From Lachnospiraceae bacterium (GTDB taxonomy: Bacteria; Bacillota; Clostridia; Lachnospirales; Lachnospiraceae), in assembly GCA_017527205.1 (NCBI GenBank), contig JAFXQK010000043.1, positions 1 through 57,787 of the forward strand: 57,787 bases of DNA, in the 5' to 3' direction. A model generated the notes under the pieces. That model ran no database searches and was not told where the DNA came from. It saw only the letters and a list, made by a program, of their open reading frames with translations. Position 1 is the first letter of the stretch; every line of letters starts with the position of its first letter. Both the position numbers and the translations under genes were made by a program. Shown piece by piece: positions 26,466-34,861 of this stretch.

Positions 26466-27479
26466 ATGTTTTTCAGTGTTTTAATCCCAGTTTACAATGT
26501 GGGAAAGTACATCCGACAGTGCATTGACTCTATTTTATTACAAGATGAGCAGGACTTTGAAATTGTCCTCGTTGATGATGGCTCCACGGATGACAGTGGT
26601 ATGATTTGTGATGAGTACGCTCAGAAATACCCAGATAGAATCCATGTTATACACAAAGAAAATGAAGGCTTACTCCTGACACGCCGCAGGGCTATACGTG
26701 AGTCAAAAGGTGAATGGCTTGTGCATCTGGACGCTGACGACTATATGCTCCCTGGAGCCCTGAAAAAAGTACGTCAGACGGTAATAGAGCATAATGCGGA
26801 TTTGCTGGTAGGCAATTATGTTCGAGGCCAGAGTGATGCTGAGGATTTATCGCATACGGAGAAGATTCCATTTCGTGATTTACAGGTGTTTGAGGGGTTC
26901 ACTAAACACGATTTTCTTATGCAGTTTCTTTATGGGGGAAGAGTAACGGCAATATGGCAAAAGATAGCAAAACGCGACATTGTAGACGTTGATGCGGACT
27001 ACCAGCCATTTGGTTTTGTTAATATGATGGAGGATCATTTACAGTCGTTGGCTTTGCTGAATAACGCAAACAGAATTGTATATATTAATTTTCCTCTTAT
27101 CTATTATAGATATAATGAGAGTAGCATAACAAAGAGGAAAGGATTTGCTTCCTATTGTGCAGCCTATCGTTCTGTGCGAACGGCTTATTTGGCAGAAGGC
27201 ATGTATCGGGCAAAATGGAATTTGTCAGAGGAAGAAAATGGAAGAATTTTGGCTAAGCATTTTAGAGTACTGTCTTCGCACCTACAGAATGTTGTACTAT
27301 CAGCTTCACCTTACGAAAGAGCAAGCTTTATAGAGAGCATTTCTGCAGACATGGATTTGAAAGAAGATTATTTGAACGCAAATAAATCCATTATGGGAAA
27401 GAAAAGTACAATACTGTTTTTTCTTGCGTTTCACAAATGTAATCATTTGATTCACTATTTTTGTAAAATAGGATTGTGA
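26466..27479 (+). CDS. Glycosyltransferase family 2 (GT-A), 337 aa
   Basis: Starts FSVLIPVYNVGKYIRQCIDSIL, then EIVLVDDGSTDDSG and WLVHLDADDYM, giving the nucleotide and metal sites of an inverting GT2. A C-terminal region of about 130 residues follows with a basic helix end. AGGTGAG is the ribosome site. The protein is closely related to the next gene over the first 100 residues, including the rarely seen ...GLLLTRRRAIRE segment, so the pair looks like a diverged tandem duplication. Confidence 0.85.
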   Translation: MFFSVLIPVYNVGKYIRQCIDSILLQDEQDFEIVLVDDGSTDDSGMICDEYAQKYPDRIHVIHKENEGLLLTRRRAIRESKGEWLVHLDADDYMLPGALKKVRQTVIEHNADLLVGNYVRGQSDAEDLSHTEKIPFRDLQVFEGFTKHDFLMQFLYGGRVTAIWQKIAKRDIVDVDADYQPFGFVNMMEDHLQSLALLNNANRIVYINFPLIYYRYNESSITKRKGFASYCAAYRSVRTAYLAEGMYRAKWNLSEEENGRILAKHFRVLSSHLQNVVLSASPYERASFIESISADMDLKEDYLNANKSIMGKKSTILFFLAFHKCNHLIHYFCKIGL

Positions 27480-27488
27480 GAAACTGCT

Positions 27489-28520
27489 ATGTTGTTTAGT
27501 ATATTAATTCCAGTTTATAATGTTGAGAAATACTTGGAAGATTGCTTGAACTCTATCCTAAAGCAGTCTGAAAAGGATTTTGAAATTATACTTTGTGATG
27601 ATTGCTCCACGGACGAAAGCGGAGCCATTTGTGATCTTGCAGCCCAAAATTACCCATCGATCATCAGAACAATGCATAACCACGAAAACTGCGGCTTGTT
27701 AATGACACGCAGAAAGCTTTTTCAGGAAGCCAGAGGTGAGTGGATATTATGTGTGGATTCAGATGATTTGCTCGCTGATCATGCGCTTGAAAAACTTAAA
27801 ACAGTGATAACCAATACCGCAACTGACATGGTTATATATGATTTGCGGTGTATTCACTTAGATGGAACAGAAGAGATTTTTGCGCCAAATCTAGAGACGG
27901 GGAAATTATATGCAGGCGGAGAAAAGAACAGAATCTATGTTACAATATTTGATAATAGATATTTGAATTCTCTTTCGACAAAGACATATCGGCGCAAACT
28001 TGTCGACGTTGCTGAAAACTATACAGATTATGCAAGCCTGAAAATCGGAGAGGATCTGTTTCAATCATTTCCTTTATTTGATAAGGCAGAAAGCATTTAT
28101 TATCTTCATGAAGAACTTTATTTGTATAGAAAAAATGAAGGTGGAATGACAAATGCAGGTAAATTTGATTTATATGACATGCGAAAGATATTGTGGGATC
28201 GTGAGGACTACTATTTGAAGAAATGGAACTTATCTGACGGCACATTAAATAAAGCATATGATAGACGCGTCAGAGAGATTATTGGATATTTGCGTAACGG
28301 AACTGAAAAATTAGGCAAAGAATGGTTTGATAAAAGATCTGAGCAGATCGTGTCAGATGGATACTTAGCCCTAGCTGTGTATAGGTCAAAAGTAGGCTTA
28401 AAATATGGCTTGTATTCCGAGCTGGTTTTGCAAAGAAAGTTTAAATTATTCCGTGCTCTTTCAGGGCTTGAGAGTACTATCTTGAAGCTTAAGTATCGGA
28501 GAAAACATAAAACTGTTTGA
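27489..28520 (+). CDS. Glycosyltransferase family 2 (GT-A), 343 aa
   Basis: Same fold and order as the preceding gene: FSILIPVYNVEKYLEDCLNSIL, EIILCDDCSTDESGAICD, GLLMTRRKLFQEARGEW and CVDSDDLLADHALEKL. In the acceptor-side half it diverges, with GEDLFQSFPLFDKAESIYYL near 195-215. Inverting transferase with unknown donor. It is 9 bp after the related GT2. Confidence 0.85.
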   Translation: MLFSILIPVYNVEKYLEDCLNSILKQSEKDFEIILCDDCSTDESGAICDLAAQNYPSIIRTMHNHENCGLLMTRRKLFQEARGEWILCVDSDDLLADHALEKLKTVITNTATDMVIYDLRCIHLDGTEEIFAPNLETGKLYAGGEKNRIYVTIFDNRYLNSLSTKTYRRKLVDVAENYTDYASLKIGEDLFQSFPLFDKAESIYYLHEELYLYRKNEGGMTNAGKFDLYDMRKILWDREDYYLKKWNLSDGTLNKAYDRRVREIIGYLRNGTEKLGKEWFDKRSEQIVSDGYLALAVYRSKVGLKYGLYSELVLQRKFKLFRALSGLESTILKLKYRRKHKTV

Positions 28521-28572
28521 AATCTGATATGAAAATATTGCCTGAAAGTAAGCATTAAGGAGGACTGTTACA

Positions 28573-29802
28573 ATGGGAGAAAAAAGCAAAATCTGCTTTT
28601 TGCAATATAACCTTCAGGGCGGTGGGGCTGAGCGAAAAGTATGCACGCTGGCTAATTTCTTTGTTGAAAAGGGTTATAATGTTGAAATAGGCCTCTTTGG
28701 TCGGAACATCGTTGCCTATGAATTGGACAAACGTGTTAAGCTGACGTTTATCGATAGGTCAACTTATGAGTATCAGGGTAGCTTTGAAAAGTGGGGCTTT
28801 AAGTTCGCGTCTTGCTGTTTATCTGTTGTGGAAAGGGCACTGAGATTAGTCAGTAAAAAAGCAGGACAACGATTCAAAATGCATTTCCGTAAGAAGTATA
28901 ATTATACGCTTCCGATTAAGTCATACATTCTCCATCGTTCAGACGCAGTATTCATAACAATGATGGTGCAGCCATATAATGAAATTATGCGTATTATTGA
29001 GCGCGATATTAAAAAGGGAAGGATCAAAAACCCCTATATCGTTATGGAGTGCAATAATCCAACTCCAGGCTTGGATGCTAATGCCGCAGACGATGAACGC
29101 CGAGAAAAATACTATCCCATGGCGGCTCGTGTTGTTGCGATGACACAGGGGATTGTTGATTATTTTGGCGAAGAGATTAGGCGCAAGTGTGTTGTGATAC
29201 CTAATCCAATCCGGGATGATCTTCCAGATGCACATGAGGGAGATCGGCGAAAAGCCGTTGTAAACTGTTGCCGGTTGAATCGTCAGAAGAATCTCCCGCT
29301 TTTGGTGGATGCGTTTGCTTTGTTCCATCTTCATCATCCGGAATATACGCTTGAATTGTATGGACAGGGAGAACTCCGGCAAGAGTTGACGAATAGAATT
29401 CAAGAGGTAGGTTTATCCAGCTGCGCGCATATCTATTCCTTTGACCCCCATGTTCATGAGAAAATTAAGGATTGTACCATGTTCGTATCCTCTTCAGACT
29501 GGGAAGGCTTCGGGAATTCTATTTTGGAGGCGTTGGCGATCGGCCTTCCGACTATTTCAACTGATTGCGACTTTGGACCGCGAGATATGATCATTGACCA
29601 TGAAAACGGGTTGTTGGTTCCAAAAAATGATATTGAGGCATTGGCTCGAGCAATGGCTGAATTGGTGGACAATCCAGATCTCTCCAAGCGTCTTTCGCGC
29701 GAGGCAGTAAAGGTACGAGAATTGTATGACGTGAATTTGATAGGGCAGAAATGGCTTGAATTAATTGATGAAGTTGTCGAAGAGAGAGAGGGATTGGCAT
29801 GA
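28573..29802 (+). CDS. Glycosyltransferase family 4, 409 aa
   Basis: CFLQYNLQGGGAERKVCTLANF at the N terminus is the GxGGAERV-type opening of capsule GT4 enzymes. Then VVNCCRLNRQKNLPLLVDAF near 225, MFVSSSDWEGFGNSILEALA near 305-325 and DFGPRDMIIDHENGLLVP near 335. AGGAGG just before the ATG is one of the best ribosome sites of the locus. Base use is more like the chromosome flanks than the genes upstream, which suggests a different origin. Coupled to the next gene by ATGA. Confidence 0.85.
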   Translation: MGEKSKICFLQYNLQGGGAERKVCTLANFFVEKGYNVEIGLFGRNIVAYELDKRVKLTFIDRSTYEYQGSFEKWGFKFASCCLSVVERALRLVSKKAGQRFKMHFRKKYNYTLPIKSYILHRSDAVFITMMVQPYNEIMRIIERDIKKGRIKNPYIVMECNNPTPGLDANAADDERREKYYPMAARVVAMTQGIVDYFGEEIRRKCVVIPNPIRDDLPDAHEGDRRKAVVNCCRLNRQKNLPLLVDAFALFHLHHPEYTLELYGQGELRQELTNRIQEVGLSSCAHIYSFDPHVHEKIKDCTMFVSSSDWEGFGNSILEALAIGLPTISTDCDFGPRDMIIDHENGLLVPKNDIEALARAMAELVDNPDLSKRLSREAVKVRELYDVNLIGQKWLELIDEVVEEREGLA

Positions 29803-31043
29803 AATTCCTTTTTACTGCGCCCAGATTTCACACCAATCAGGTCCCAATTGTGAAAGGGTTAATTGAAAAAGGGCATGAAGTCCGTTATTTTGTTACTTTT
29901 ATTGGTGCGACGGAGGATCATAGCCTGTGCAAGCCGTTGATACTGAAACCTTCTTGGACAACTGTGTGGGAAAAGAAGACATTGGTGAAAACACAAACTC
30001 CAAGCGAGGTGGAAAGCGCAATTGGCGGACACTTTATTCCTAACTATGAATTCCTAAAAGATGCCTTTGAGGATTATTTGCCAGACATCGTAGTATGCAG
30101 GGAAAAGACGAATCTCACGCTATGCGTCAAAGCACTTTGTGACGAGCATGATATACCTTGCATCCTATATGATCAGGATCCGTTATATCAACTTAAGGAC
30201 GGAACTAAGAAAGCATCTGCCATTCAGAAGGCGAAGAGCTCAATTTGGAAGAGAATCGCAACGAAATTGGACAGAACGCTAAATATGGACCGGCGGATGT
30301 TGAAAAAAATGCGCATGTCGTCTGGTTTCCCAACAGTACGCATGACACCGGTAAAGTACTCTAGATTGCCCAGGGAGTTATCGGAAAGTACCGCGAGCGA
30401 TAATACCTACTTTATTCCTTTTGTCGCAGAATCGCATCCCGAGGCGAGTGAGCGTAGATACTGTCCCGATGGCATGCTTCGGATACTATGCGTTGGCAAG
30501 TTTAGAGAATACAAGAATGTAAAGCTCTTGGTCGAGGCTGCAACAATGCTGAACATGGAAGAGGATTGGACAATGACCATTGTTGGGCAAGCCATGAATG
30601 GTGATGAACAGAAGTACTATGAAGAGACAAAGAGTATGATTGCAACGTCTGGCGCAGAGAATAGAATTACTCTAAAAGCGAATGTGCCTTATGATACAAT
30701 GGGAGAAATATATTTGCAGCATGATGTTTTTGTGCTGCCTTCTAAAAAAGAAGTTGCATCTATCGCCGTGATTGAGGCGATGTCTTATGGACTTGCAGTG
30801 ATCAGTACGGACTATAATGGGACGGCGTCGTATGTGGAGGACGCTAATTGTGGCGCTGTTTTTGCGGCGGAGGATGCGAAGGACTTAGCTGAAAAAATAA
30901 AATCTTTGTTCCATAGAAACATCAGAGAATATGGGCAGAATGCATGCCGCAAATCAGTTGACGATTATAGTTTTGAGAAATACTACAATGCTTTGGGCCA
31001 GATGATGAAGATGGCGTTTGACCGAAAGTTAGAGTCCATGTAA
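29799..31043 (+). CDS. Glycosyltransferase family 4-like, 414 aa
   Basis: N terminus KFLFTAPRFHTNQVPIVKGLIEKGHEV is a GT-B start of a less common type. The donor half has LRILCVGKFREYKNVKLLVEAA near 226, TLKANVPYDTMGEIYLQHDVFVLPS near 290-315, then KEVASIAVIEAMSYGLAVISTDYNGTA-type segments. Its ATG overlaps the stop of the preceding transferase, so both probably act in the same chain-building step. Base use is again nearer to the chromosome than the AT-rich genes. Confidence 0.82.
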   Translation: MKFLFTAPRFHTNQVPIVKGLIEKGHEVRYFVTFIGATEDHSLCKPLILKPSWTTVWEKKTLVKTQTPSEVESAIGGHFIPNYEFLKDAFEDYLPDIVVCREKTNLTLCVKALCDEHDIPCILYDQDPLYQLKDGTKKASAIQKAKSSIWKRIATKLDRTLNMDRRMLKKMRMSSGFPTVRMTPVKYSRLPRELSESTASDNTYFIPFVAESHPEASERRYCPDGMLRILCVGKFREYKNVKLLVEAATMLNMEEDWTMTIVGQAMNGDEQKYYEETKSMIATSGAENRITLKANVPYDTMGEIYLQHDVFVLPSKKEVASIAVIEAMSYGLAVISTDYNGTASYVEDANCGAVFAAEDAKDLAEKIKSLFHRNIREYGQNACRKSVDDYSFEKYYNALGQMMKMAFDRKLESM

Positions 31044-31100
31044 AATAGCTCTCTCTTTTGCGATTTCAAGCAAGAATAAACGGAATGGTGGTAAAGAGTT

Positions 31101-31961
31101 ATGGAAGAAAAGCAGGAATGGATGTCGATTGTAGAACCATACACCGGATGGTTTAACATTGATATAAAAGGTGTATGGAAATACAAGGATTTAATAAAGC
31201 TGTTTGTTAGAAGAACATTTGTTGCACAGTATAAACAAACTATATTAGGGCCAGCTTGGGCTATTGTACAACCCTTTCTAACAACTGTTGTTTATAGTTT
31301 GTTTTTCGGAAATATCGCCGGACTAGGTGCAGCAGGAGTACCTAACTTTGTCTTTTATTTAAGTGGAACAATTATTTGGACTTTATTTGCCAACTGCTTG
31401 AATTCGTCTGCAAATGCTTTTATTTCGAATGCAAGAATTCTAGGTAAAGTGTATTTCCCTAGATTAGTTATGCCTATTTCGTCTTCTATTTCGCAACTTA
31501 TCTCGTTTGGAATTCAATTCCTATTTTTATGTGGCTTTTTAGTTTACTATTCGGTTACGGGAGTGATAAATGTGAATCAGTATTTCTTCATGTTTCCATT
31601 AGCCGTTTTGCAGGCTCTAATATTAGGATTTGGATTTGGCACTATTCTATCATCATTAACAACTAAATACAGAGATCTTGCCATGCTTGTTTCATTTGGC
31701 CTCGAATTATGGAAATTCGCATCGCCGGTGGCATATGATATGTTCGGACGGTTATCTTTAGCTCCAGGTGGAAAGTATTATTCTTTTTATATGTTAAATC
31801 CTGTTACACCGCTAATTAACCTGTTTAGATATGGTACTCTCGGTTGTGGGGCTGTTGATTGGAATTACTATTTCATAAGCTGGGGTGAGACCCTTGTTAT
31901 ATTATTTATTGGAATTGTGTTGTTTAGTAGAGTTGAAAAGACTTTTATGGATACAATTTGA
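31101..31961 (+). CDS. wzm: ABC-2 polysaccharide exporter permease (Wzm/TagG-like), 286 aa
   Basis: Residues 1-45 are cytoplasmic, with YKDLIKLFVRRTFVAQYKQTILGPAWAIVQP as the interface segment in front of the first membrane helix. Six helices follow, with YLSGTIIWTLFANCLNSSANAFISNARILGKVYFPRL near 90-125. It exports finished polysaccharide from the cytoplasm, with the ATPase encoded 6 bp downstream. GGTGGTAAAGAG serves as a ribosome site. Wzm-type exporters normally export chains completed inside the cell. Confidence 0.85.
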   Translation: MEEKQEWMSIVEPYTGWFNIDIKGVWKYKDLIKLFVRRTFVAQYKQTILGPAWAIVQPFLTTVVYSLFFGNIAGLGAAGVPNFVFYLSGTIIWTLFANCLNSSANAFISNARILGKVYFPRLVMPISSSISQLISFGIQFLFLCGFLVYYSVTGVINVNQYFFMFPLAVLQALILGFGFGTILSSLTTKYRDLAMLVSFGLELWKFASPVAYDMFGRLSLAPGGKYYSFYMLNPVTPLINLFRYGTLGCGAVDWNYYFISWGETLVILFIGIVLFSRVEKTFMDTI

Positions 31962-31967
31962 GGATTA

Positions 31968-33260
31968 ATGAAGATGGATAGAATTCTTAAAGTAGAAAAT
32001 GTAGCGAAAGAATATAGACTTGGAACAATCGGTGGAGCTACTTTGCGTGGTGAACTGCAAGCATGGTGGGCAAAAAAACGGCATTTGGAGAATCCTAACG
32101 TCAAGATTGGGGCTAAACAACCTATGGATGGGCGAGAAAAGTTCTTGGCGTTAGATGATGTCTCTTTTGAATTAAACAGAGGAGAAGCTCTCGGAATCAT
32201 TGGACATAATGGGGCAGGAAAATCAACATTGTTAAAGCTAATTTCACGTATTACTGCACCGACAAAAGGACGCATTTATTTGAACGGAACAATAGCATCT
32301 ATGCTGGAGGTGGGAACGGGATTTCATCCTGAACTTACGGGAAAGGAAAATATTTACCTAAATGGGGCTATTCTTGGTATGACAGAGGCTGAAGTATCAA
32401 AGAAGTTCGAACAGATAGTTGAGTTTTCTGAACTATCTAAATTTATTGATACACCTGTTAAGCGTTACTCCAGTGGCATGTATGTCAAACTTGCATTTTC
32501 TGTTGCGGCACACTTAAATAGTGACATTATGATTATGGATGAAGTGCTTGCTGTTGGTGACGTTGATTTCCAAAAAAAATGTCTTGGAAGGATGGGGGAA
32601 GCAGCATCAAGCGAAAATCGAACCGTGCTTTATGTTAGTCACAATATTAGCACGATCCGATCCTTATGTACAAAGTGCTTAGTGCTTGATCATGGACATG
32701 TTTCATATTTAGGAGACGTTGAGACTGGAATTGCAAAGTATCTAGGTATTATGAACGAGGCAAGCGCGACGGATTTTGATTTTTCTGAAAAAACAAGGCG
32801 TATAGATACAAGAACTACATCTGGCGTCAAAATGATTAGCGCCCACTTAAACAATAAAGACAATAATATTTACAGTACTGGCGATGCTATTGATTTTATG
32901 CTAGTAATCCAATCATCAAAAGAAATTAATCCAGTCAACATATCAATTGTCAATCAATATGTTGATGGGGTAAGGATAGGAGGATCTATTTCAAACAACC
33001 TGGTTTTGTATGTTGGAGAGAACCATATACATATCCTCTTTCCAACCGACAATATACCAGATGGTATATATAGTCTTGAAATACATGTTAACTCAATGGA
33101 TGAAGATGGCCTTAATAGCAGGTTAGATAGCGTGAAATTTGCAATCCCATATAGTATTCAAAATAGGGTTGGGGTATACGGTAAAGATTGGCAACACAAT
33201 GTATATGGACATTCAATGTACAGACCTTTAGTTGTGGAGAATGTTAGTCATAAAGCGTAG
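31968..33260 (+). CDS. wzt: Polysaccharide ABC exporter ATPase with C-terminal carbohydrate-binding domain (Wzt-like), 430 aa
   Basis: ATPase domain 1-245: Walker A GHNGAGKST near 80-90, VGTGFHPELTGKENIYLNG (the Wzt/TagH Q-loop region), signature YSSGM near 167 and Walker B IMIMDEVLAVGD near 186. Residues 260-430 form a beta-rich Wzt_C-like domain, which in the E. coli O8/O9a exporters recognises the modified chain end. This implies that the chain made here carries a terminal modification needed for export. ATG 31968 and ATG 31974 are both possible. Confidence 0.88.
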   Translation: MKMDRILKVENVAKEYRLGTIGGATLRGELQAWWAKKRHLENPNVKIGAKQPMDGREKFLALDDVSFELNRGEALGIIGHNGAGKSTLLKLISRITAPTKGRIYLNGTIASMLEVGTGFHPELTGKENIYLNGAILGMTEAEVSKKFEQIVEFSELSKFIDTPVKRYSSGMYVKLAFSVAAHLNSDIMIMDEVLAVGDVDFQKKCLGRMGEAASSENRTVLYVSHNISTIRSLCTKCLVLDHGHVSYLGDVETGIAKYLGIMNEASATDFDFSEKTRRIDTRTTSGVKMISAHLNNKDNNIYSTGDAIDFMLVIQSSKEINPVNISIVNQYVDGVRIGGSISNNLVLYVGENHIHILFPTDNIPDGIYSLEIHVNSMDEDGLNSRLDSVKFAIPYSIQNRVGVYGKDWQHNVYGHSMYRPLVVENVSHKA

Positions 33261-33301
33261 GGATGAACCTTAGGAAACAGATAAATAGGAGATTATTTTG
33301 A

Positions 33302-34306
33302 ATGATATCAGTTATCGTTCCGGTATATAATGTAGAGGCATATTTAGAAAAGTGTTTAGATAGTATTATTGCACAAACATATACTGACTTGGAGATTATG
33401 CTTGTTGACGATGGCTCTACGGATCGGTGCGGCGAAATTTGCGATCAATATGCAAAGCTAGATCATAGAATACGAGTTTTTCACACAGAGAATCATGGCC
33501 TTTCTGCTGCGAGAAATGTTGGATTAGATCATGCGTTAGGACAGTATATTGGTTTTGTAGACAGCGATGATTGGATTGAACCCAATATGTACGAAGCACT
33601 TTTTCACCTTACAGAACAAACAAATGCAGACATTGCTACTTGCAGATTTTATTATGAATACCAAAACAAAACATTAGAATCGTTAGGACCAAGAAAACAA
33701 CTAATGTTTGAGGGAGACGATGTACTTCGAACCTACATTTTTGATCAGAGTATATGCCAAGATTCATGGAATAATCTATTTAAGGCTGAACTTTTTCAAA
33801 ATGTACGTTATCCAGAAGGAAGAAACTTTGAGGATTATTTCATAAAGCCTCCACTTCTTCAAAAGGCAAAAAGAATGGTATATACGCCTTCGTGTTTGCT
33901 TCATTATCGAAATCGACAAAATAGTTTGTCTAATATTCATACATTGAAAAACAATGTGGATTTTTGGTTGGTATTTCGAGAACGCTTTGATATGCTTAGT
34001 TCAATATCTGATGAGTATTATCGCATGTCCCTTGAACAGGCAATTGCTGCGATAGGCCGTATGTGGCGTTGGTATGCGTCATATTCAGGCAAAGAGAAAC
34101 AACAGGCAAAGATGTGGTTAGATGAAATGCAGAGATTTAGTGACTTACATTTCAATGAGATTGTTCGAGGAACTACTTATTCACGAGGGGCGAAGATTAC
34201 ATGTATCTTGGCTAAATGCAAAAACCCTCTGTTGTTTAGAGGACTTTATTGGGCAACACAAGCATACAGAAACCATAAAATCAGAGTTCAGAAGTATTTT
34301 CCATAG
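33302..34306 (+). CDS. Glycosyltransferase family 2 (GT-A), 334 aa
   Basis: Starts ISVIVPVYNVEAYLEKCLDSII, then EIMLVDDGSTDRCGEICDQYA, GLSAARNVGLDHALGQYIGFVDSDD and IEPNMYEAL, the pattern of the common capsule GT2. The second half is an acceptor region without membrane segment. AGGAG at 33287-33292 is 10 bp before the ATG. It is the last gene of the locus, after the exporter; a stem-loop follows. Confidence 0.85.
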   Translation: MISVIVPVYNVEAYLEKCLDSIIAQTYTDLEIMLVDDGSTDRCGEICDQYAKLDHRIRVFHTENHGLSAARNVGLDHALGQYIGFVDSDDWIEPNMYEALFHLTEQTNADIATCRFYYEYQNKTLESLGPRKQLMFEGDDVLRTYIFDQSICQDSWNNLFKAELFQNVRYPEGRNFEDYFIKPPLLQKAKRMVYTPSCLLHYRNRQNSLSNIHTLKNNVDFWLVFRERFDMLSSISDEYYRMSLEQAIAAIGRMWRWYASYSGKEKQQAKMWLDEMQRFSDLHFNEIVRGTTYSRGAKITCILAKCKNPLLFRGLYWATQAYRNHKIRVQKYFP

Positions 34307-34334
34307 AATTATAATGGGAATGGCATAAAATACA

Positions 34335-34379
34335 AAGCGATAGTAGTAGTTTATGCTTTAATAGACTACTTTATCGCTT
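34335..34379 (+). terminator. Stem-loop after the polysaccharide operon
   Basis: AAGCGATA at 34335-34342 pairs with the TATCGCTT at 34372-34379, with further AGT/ACT pairing inside. No clear U-tract follows, so it may be an inefficient or factor-dependent terminator. Confidence 0.4.
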
Positions 34380-34384
34380 AGCAC

Positions 34385-34414
34385 TTGACAGATTTAGGTT
34401 TTCTGTACTAGAAT
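34385..34414 (+). promoter_or_regulatory. Sigma-A promoter of the proS T-box transcript
   Basis: TTGACA at 34385-34390, 18-bp spacer, TAGAAT at 34409-34414. Expected start about 34421, directly ahead of the T-box leader. Confidence 0.7.
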
Positions 34415-34435
34415 AGATTTCACAAATCTAAAAAA

Positions 34436-34718
34436 ACGATGAAGAGGGTTAGTAGGAGCATGCTTGCACCCCAGAGAGAGAACGGGACGCGGCCGAAAGG
34501 GATTAATCAAAATGGCGGCGTGGCTGAGAGGTTCTTGTGCATAGGGCTTTGAACCTGCCTTGGAGTTTCGTATGAGACATAAACCTTATGGGAAATGCGA
34601 CGTAGGATCGGCGTTAACGATCATGAGAGATGGATGCGTTTGTTATCATGCGTCAATTAGGGTGGTACCGCCGGTTTCCGGTCCCTTTTATGGGATGGAG
34701 ACCGGCGTTTGTTGTTTT
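34436..34718 (+). promoter_or_regulatory. T-box riboswitch leader of proS
   Basis: The T-box sequence AGGGTGGTACCGCC is at 34659-34672. Upstream there is room for a Stem I with a purine-rich AGAGAGAG/GAGAGG element of the usual kind. GAACCT near 34551-34556 offers a CCU proline codon as specifier, which would fit regulation of proS; the exact specifier assignment is inferred. The leader should let transcription pass the terminator at 34670-34718 when uncharged tRNA-Pro binds. Shared 34670-34672 bases of antiterminator and terminator fit this switch. Confidence 0.88.
34670..34718 (+). terminator. T-box intrinsic terminator
   Basis: GCCGGTTTCC at 34670-34679 pairs with GGAGACCGGC at 34697-34706 (one G-U pair), plus an inner TCCC/GGGA, followed by GTTTGTTGTTTT at 34707-34718. 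Confidence 0.85.
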
Positions 34719-34764
34719 CGCGAAGCGATGACGGCTGCGAAGCAGCGATGACTGCCGAAGGCAG
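34718..34764 (+). repeat. Three tandem mini-hairpins with GAA loops
   Basis: TCGC-gaa-GCGA (34718-34728), GCTGC-gaa-GCAGC (34734-34746) and CTGCC-gaa-GGCAG (34752-34764), separated by TGACG or GATGA-like bases. They lie between the T-box terminator and proS, so only read-through mRNA contains them. A fourth such hairpin is at 55626-55640. Confidence 0.65.
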
Positions 34765-34861
34765 GCGGATTTTATGAGGGAAGAGGAAGGAACCCAAGCG
34801 GCAGTAAATAAATTCCTTATTTATGCCGATATATATATTTAGACAAAAGGAGAACGAGACA

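Noticed and set aside
15750..34306. Prophage or transposon origin of the AT-rich region
   Set aside because: No integrase, transposase, terminal repeats or att-like duplications were seen; all genes fit polysaccharide synthesis.
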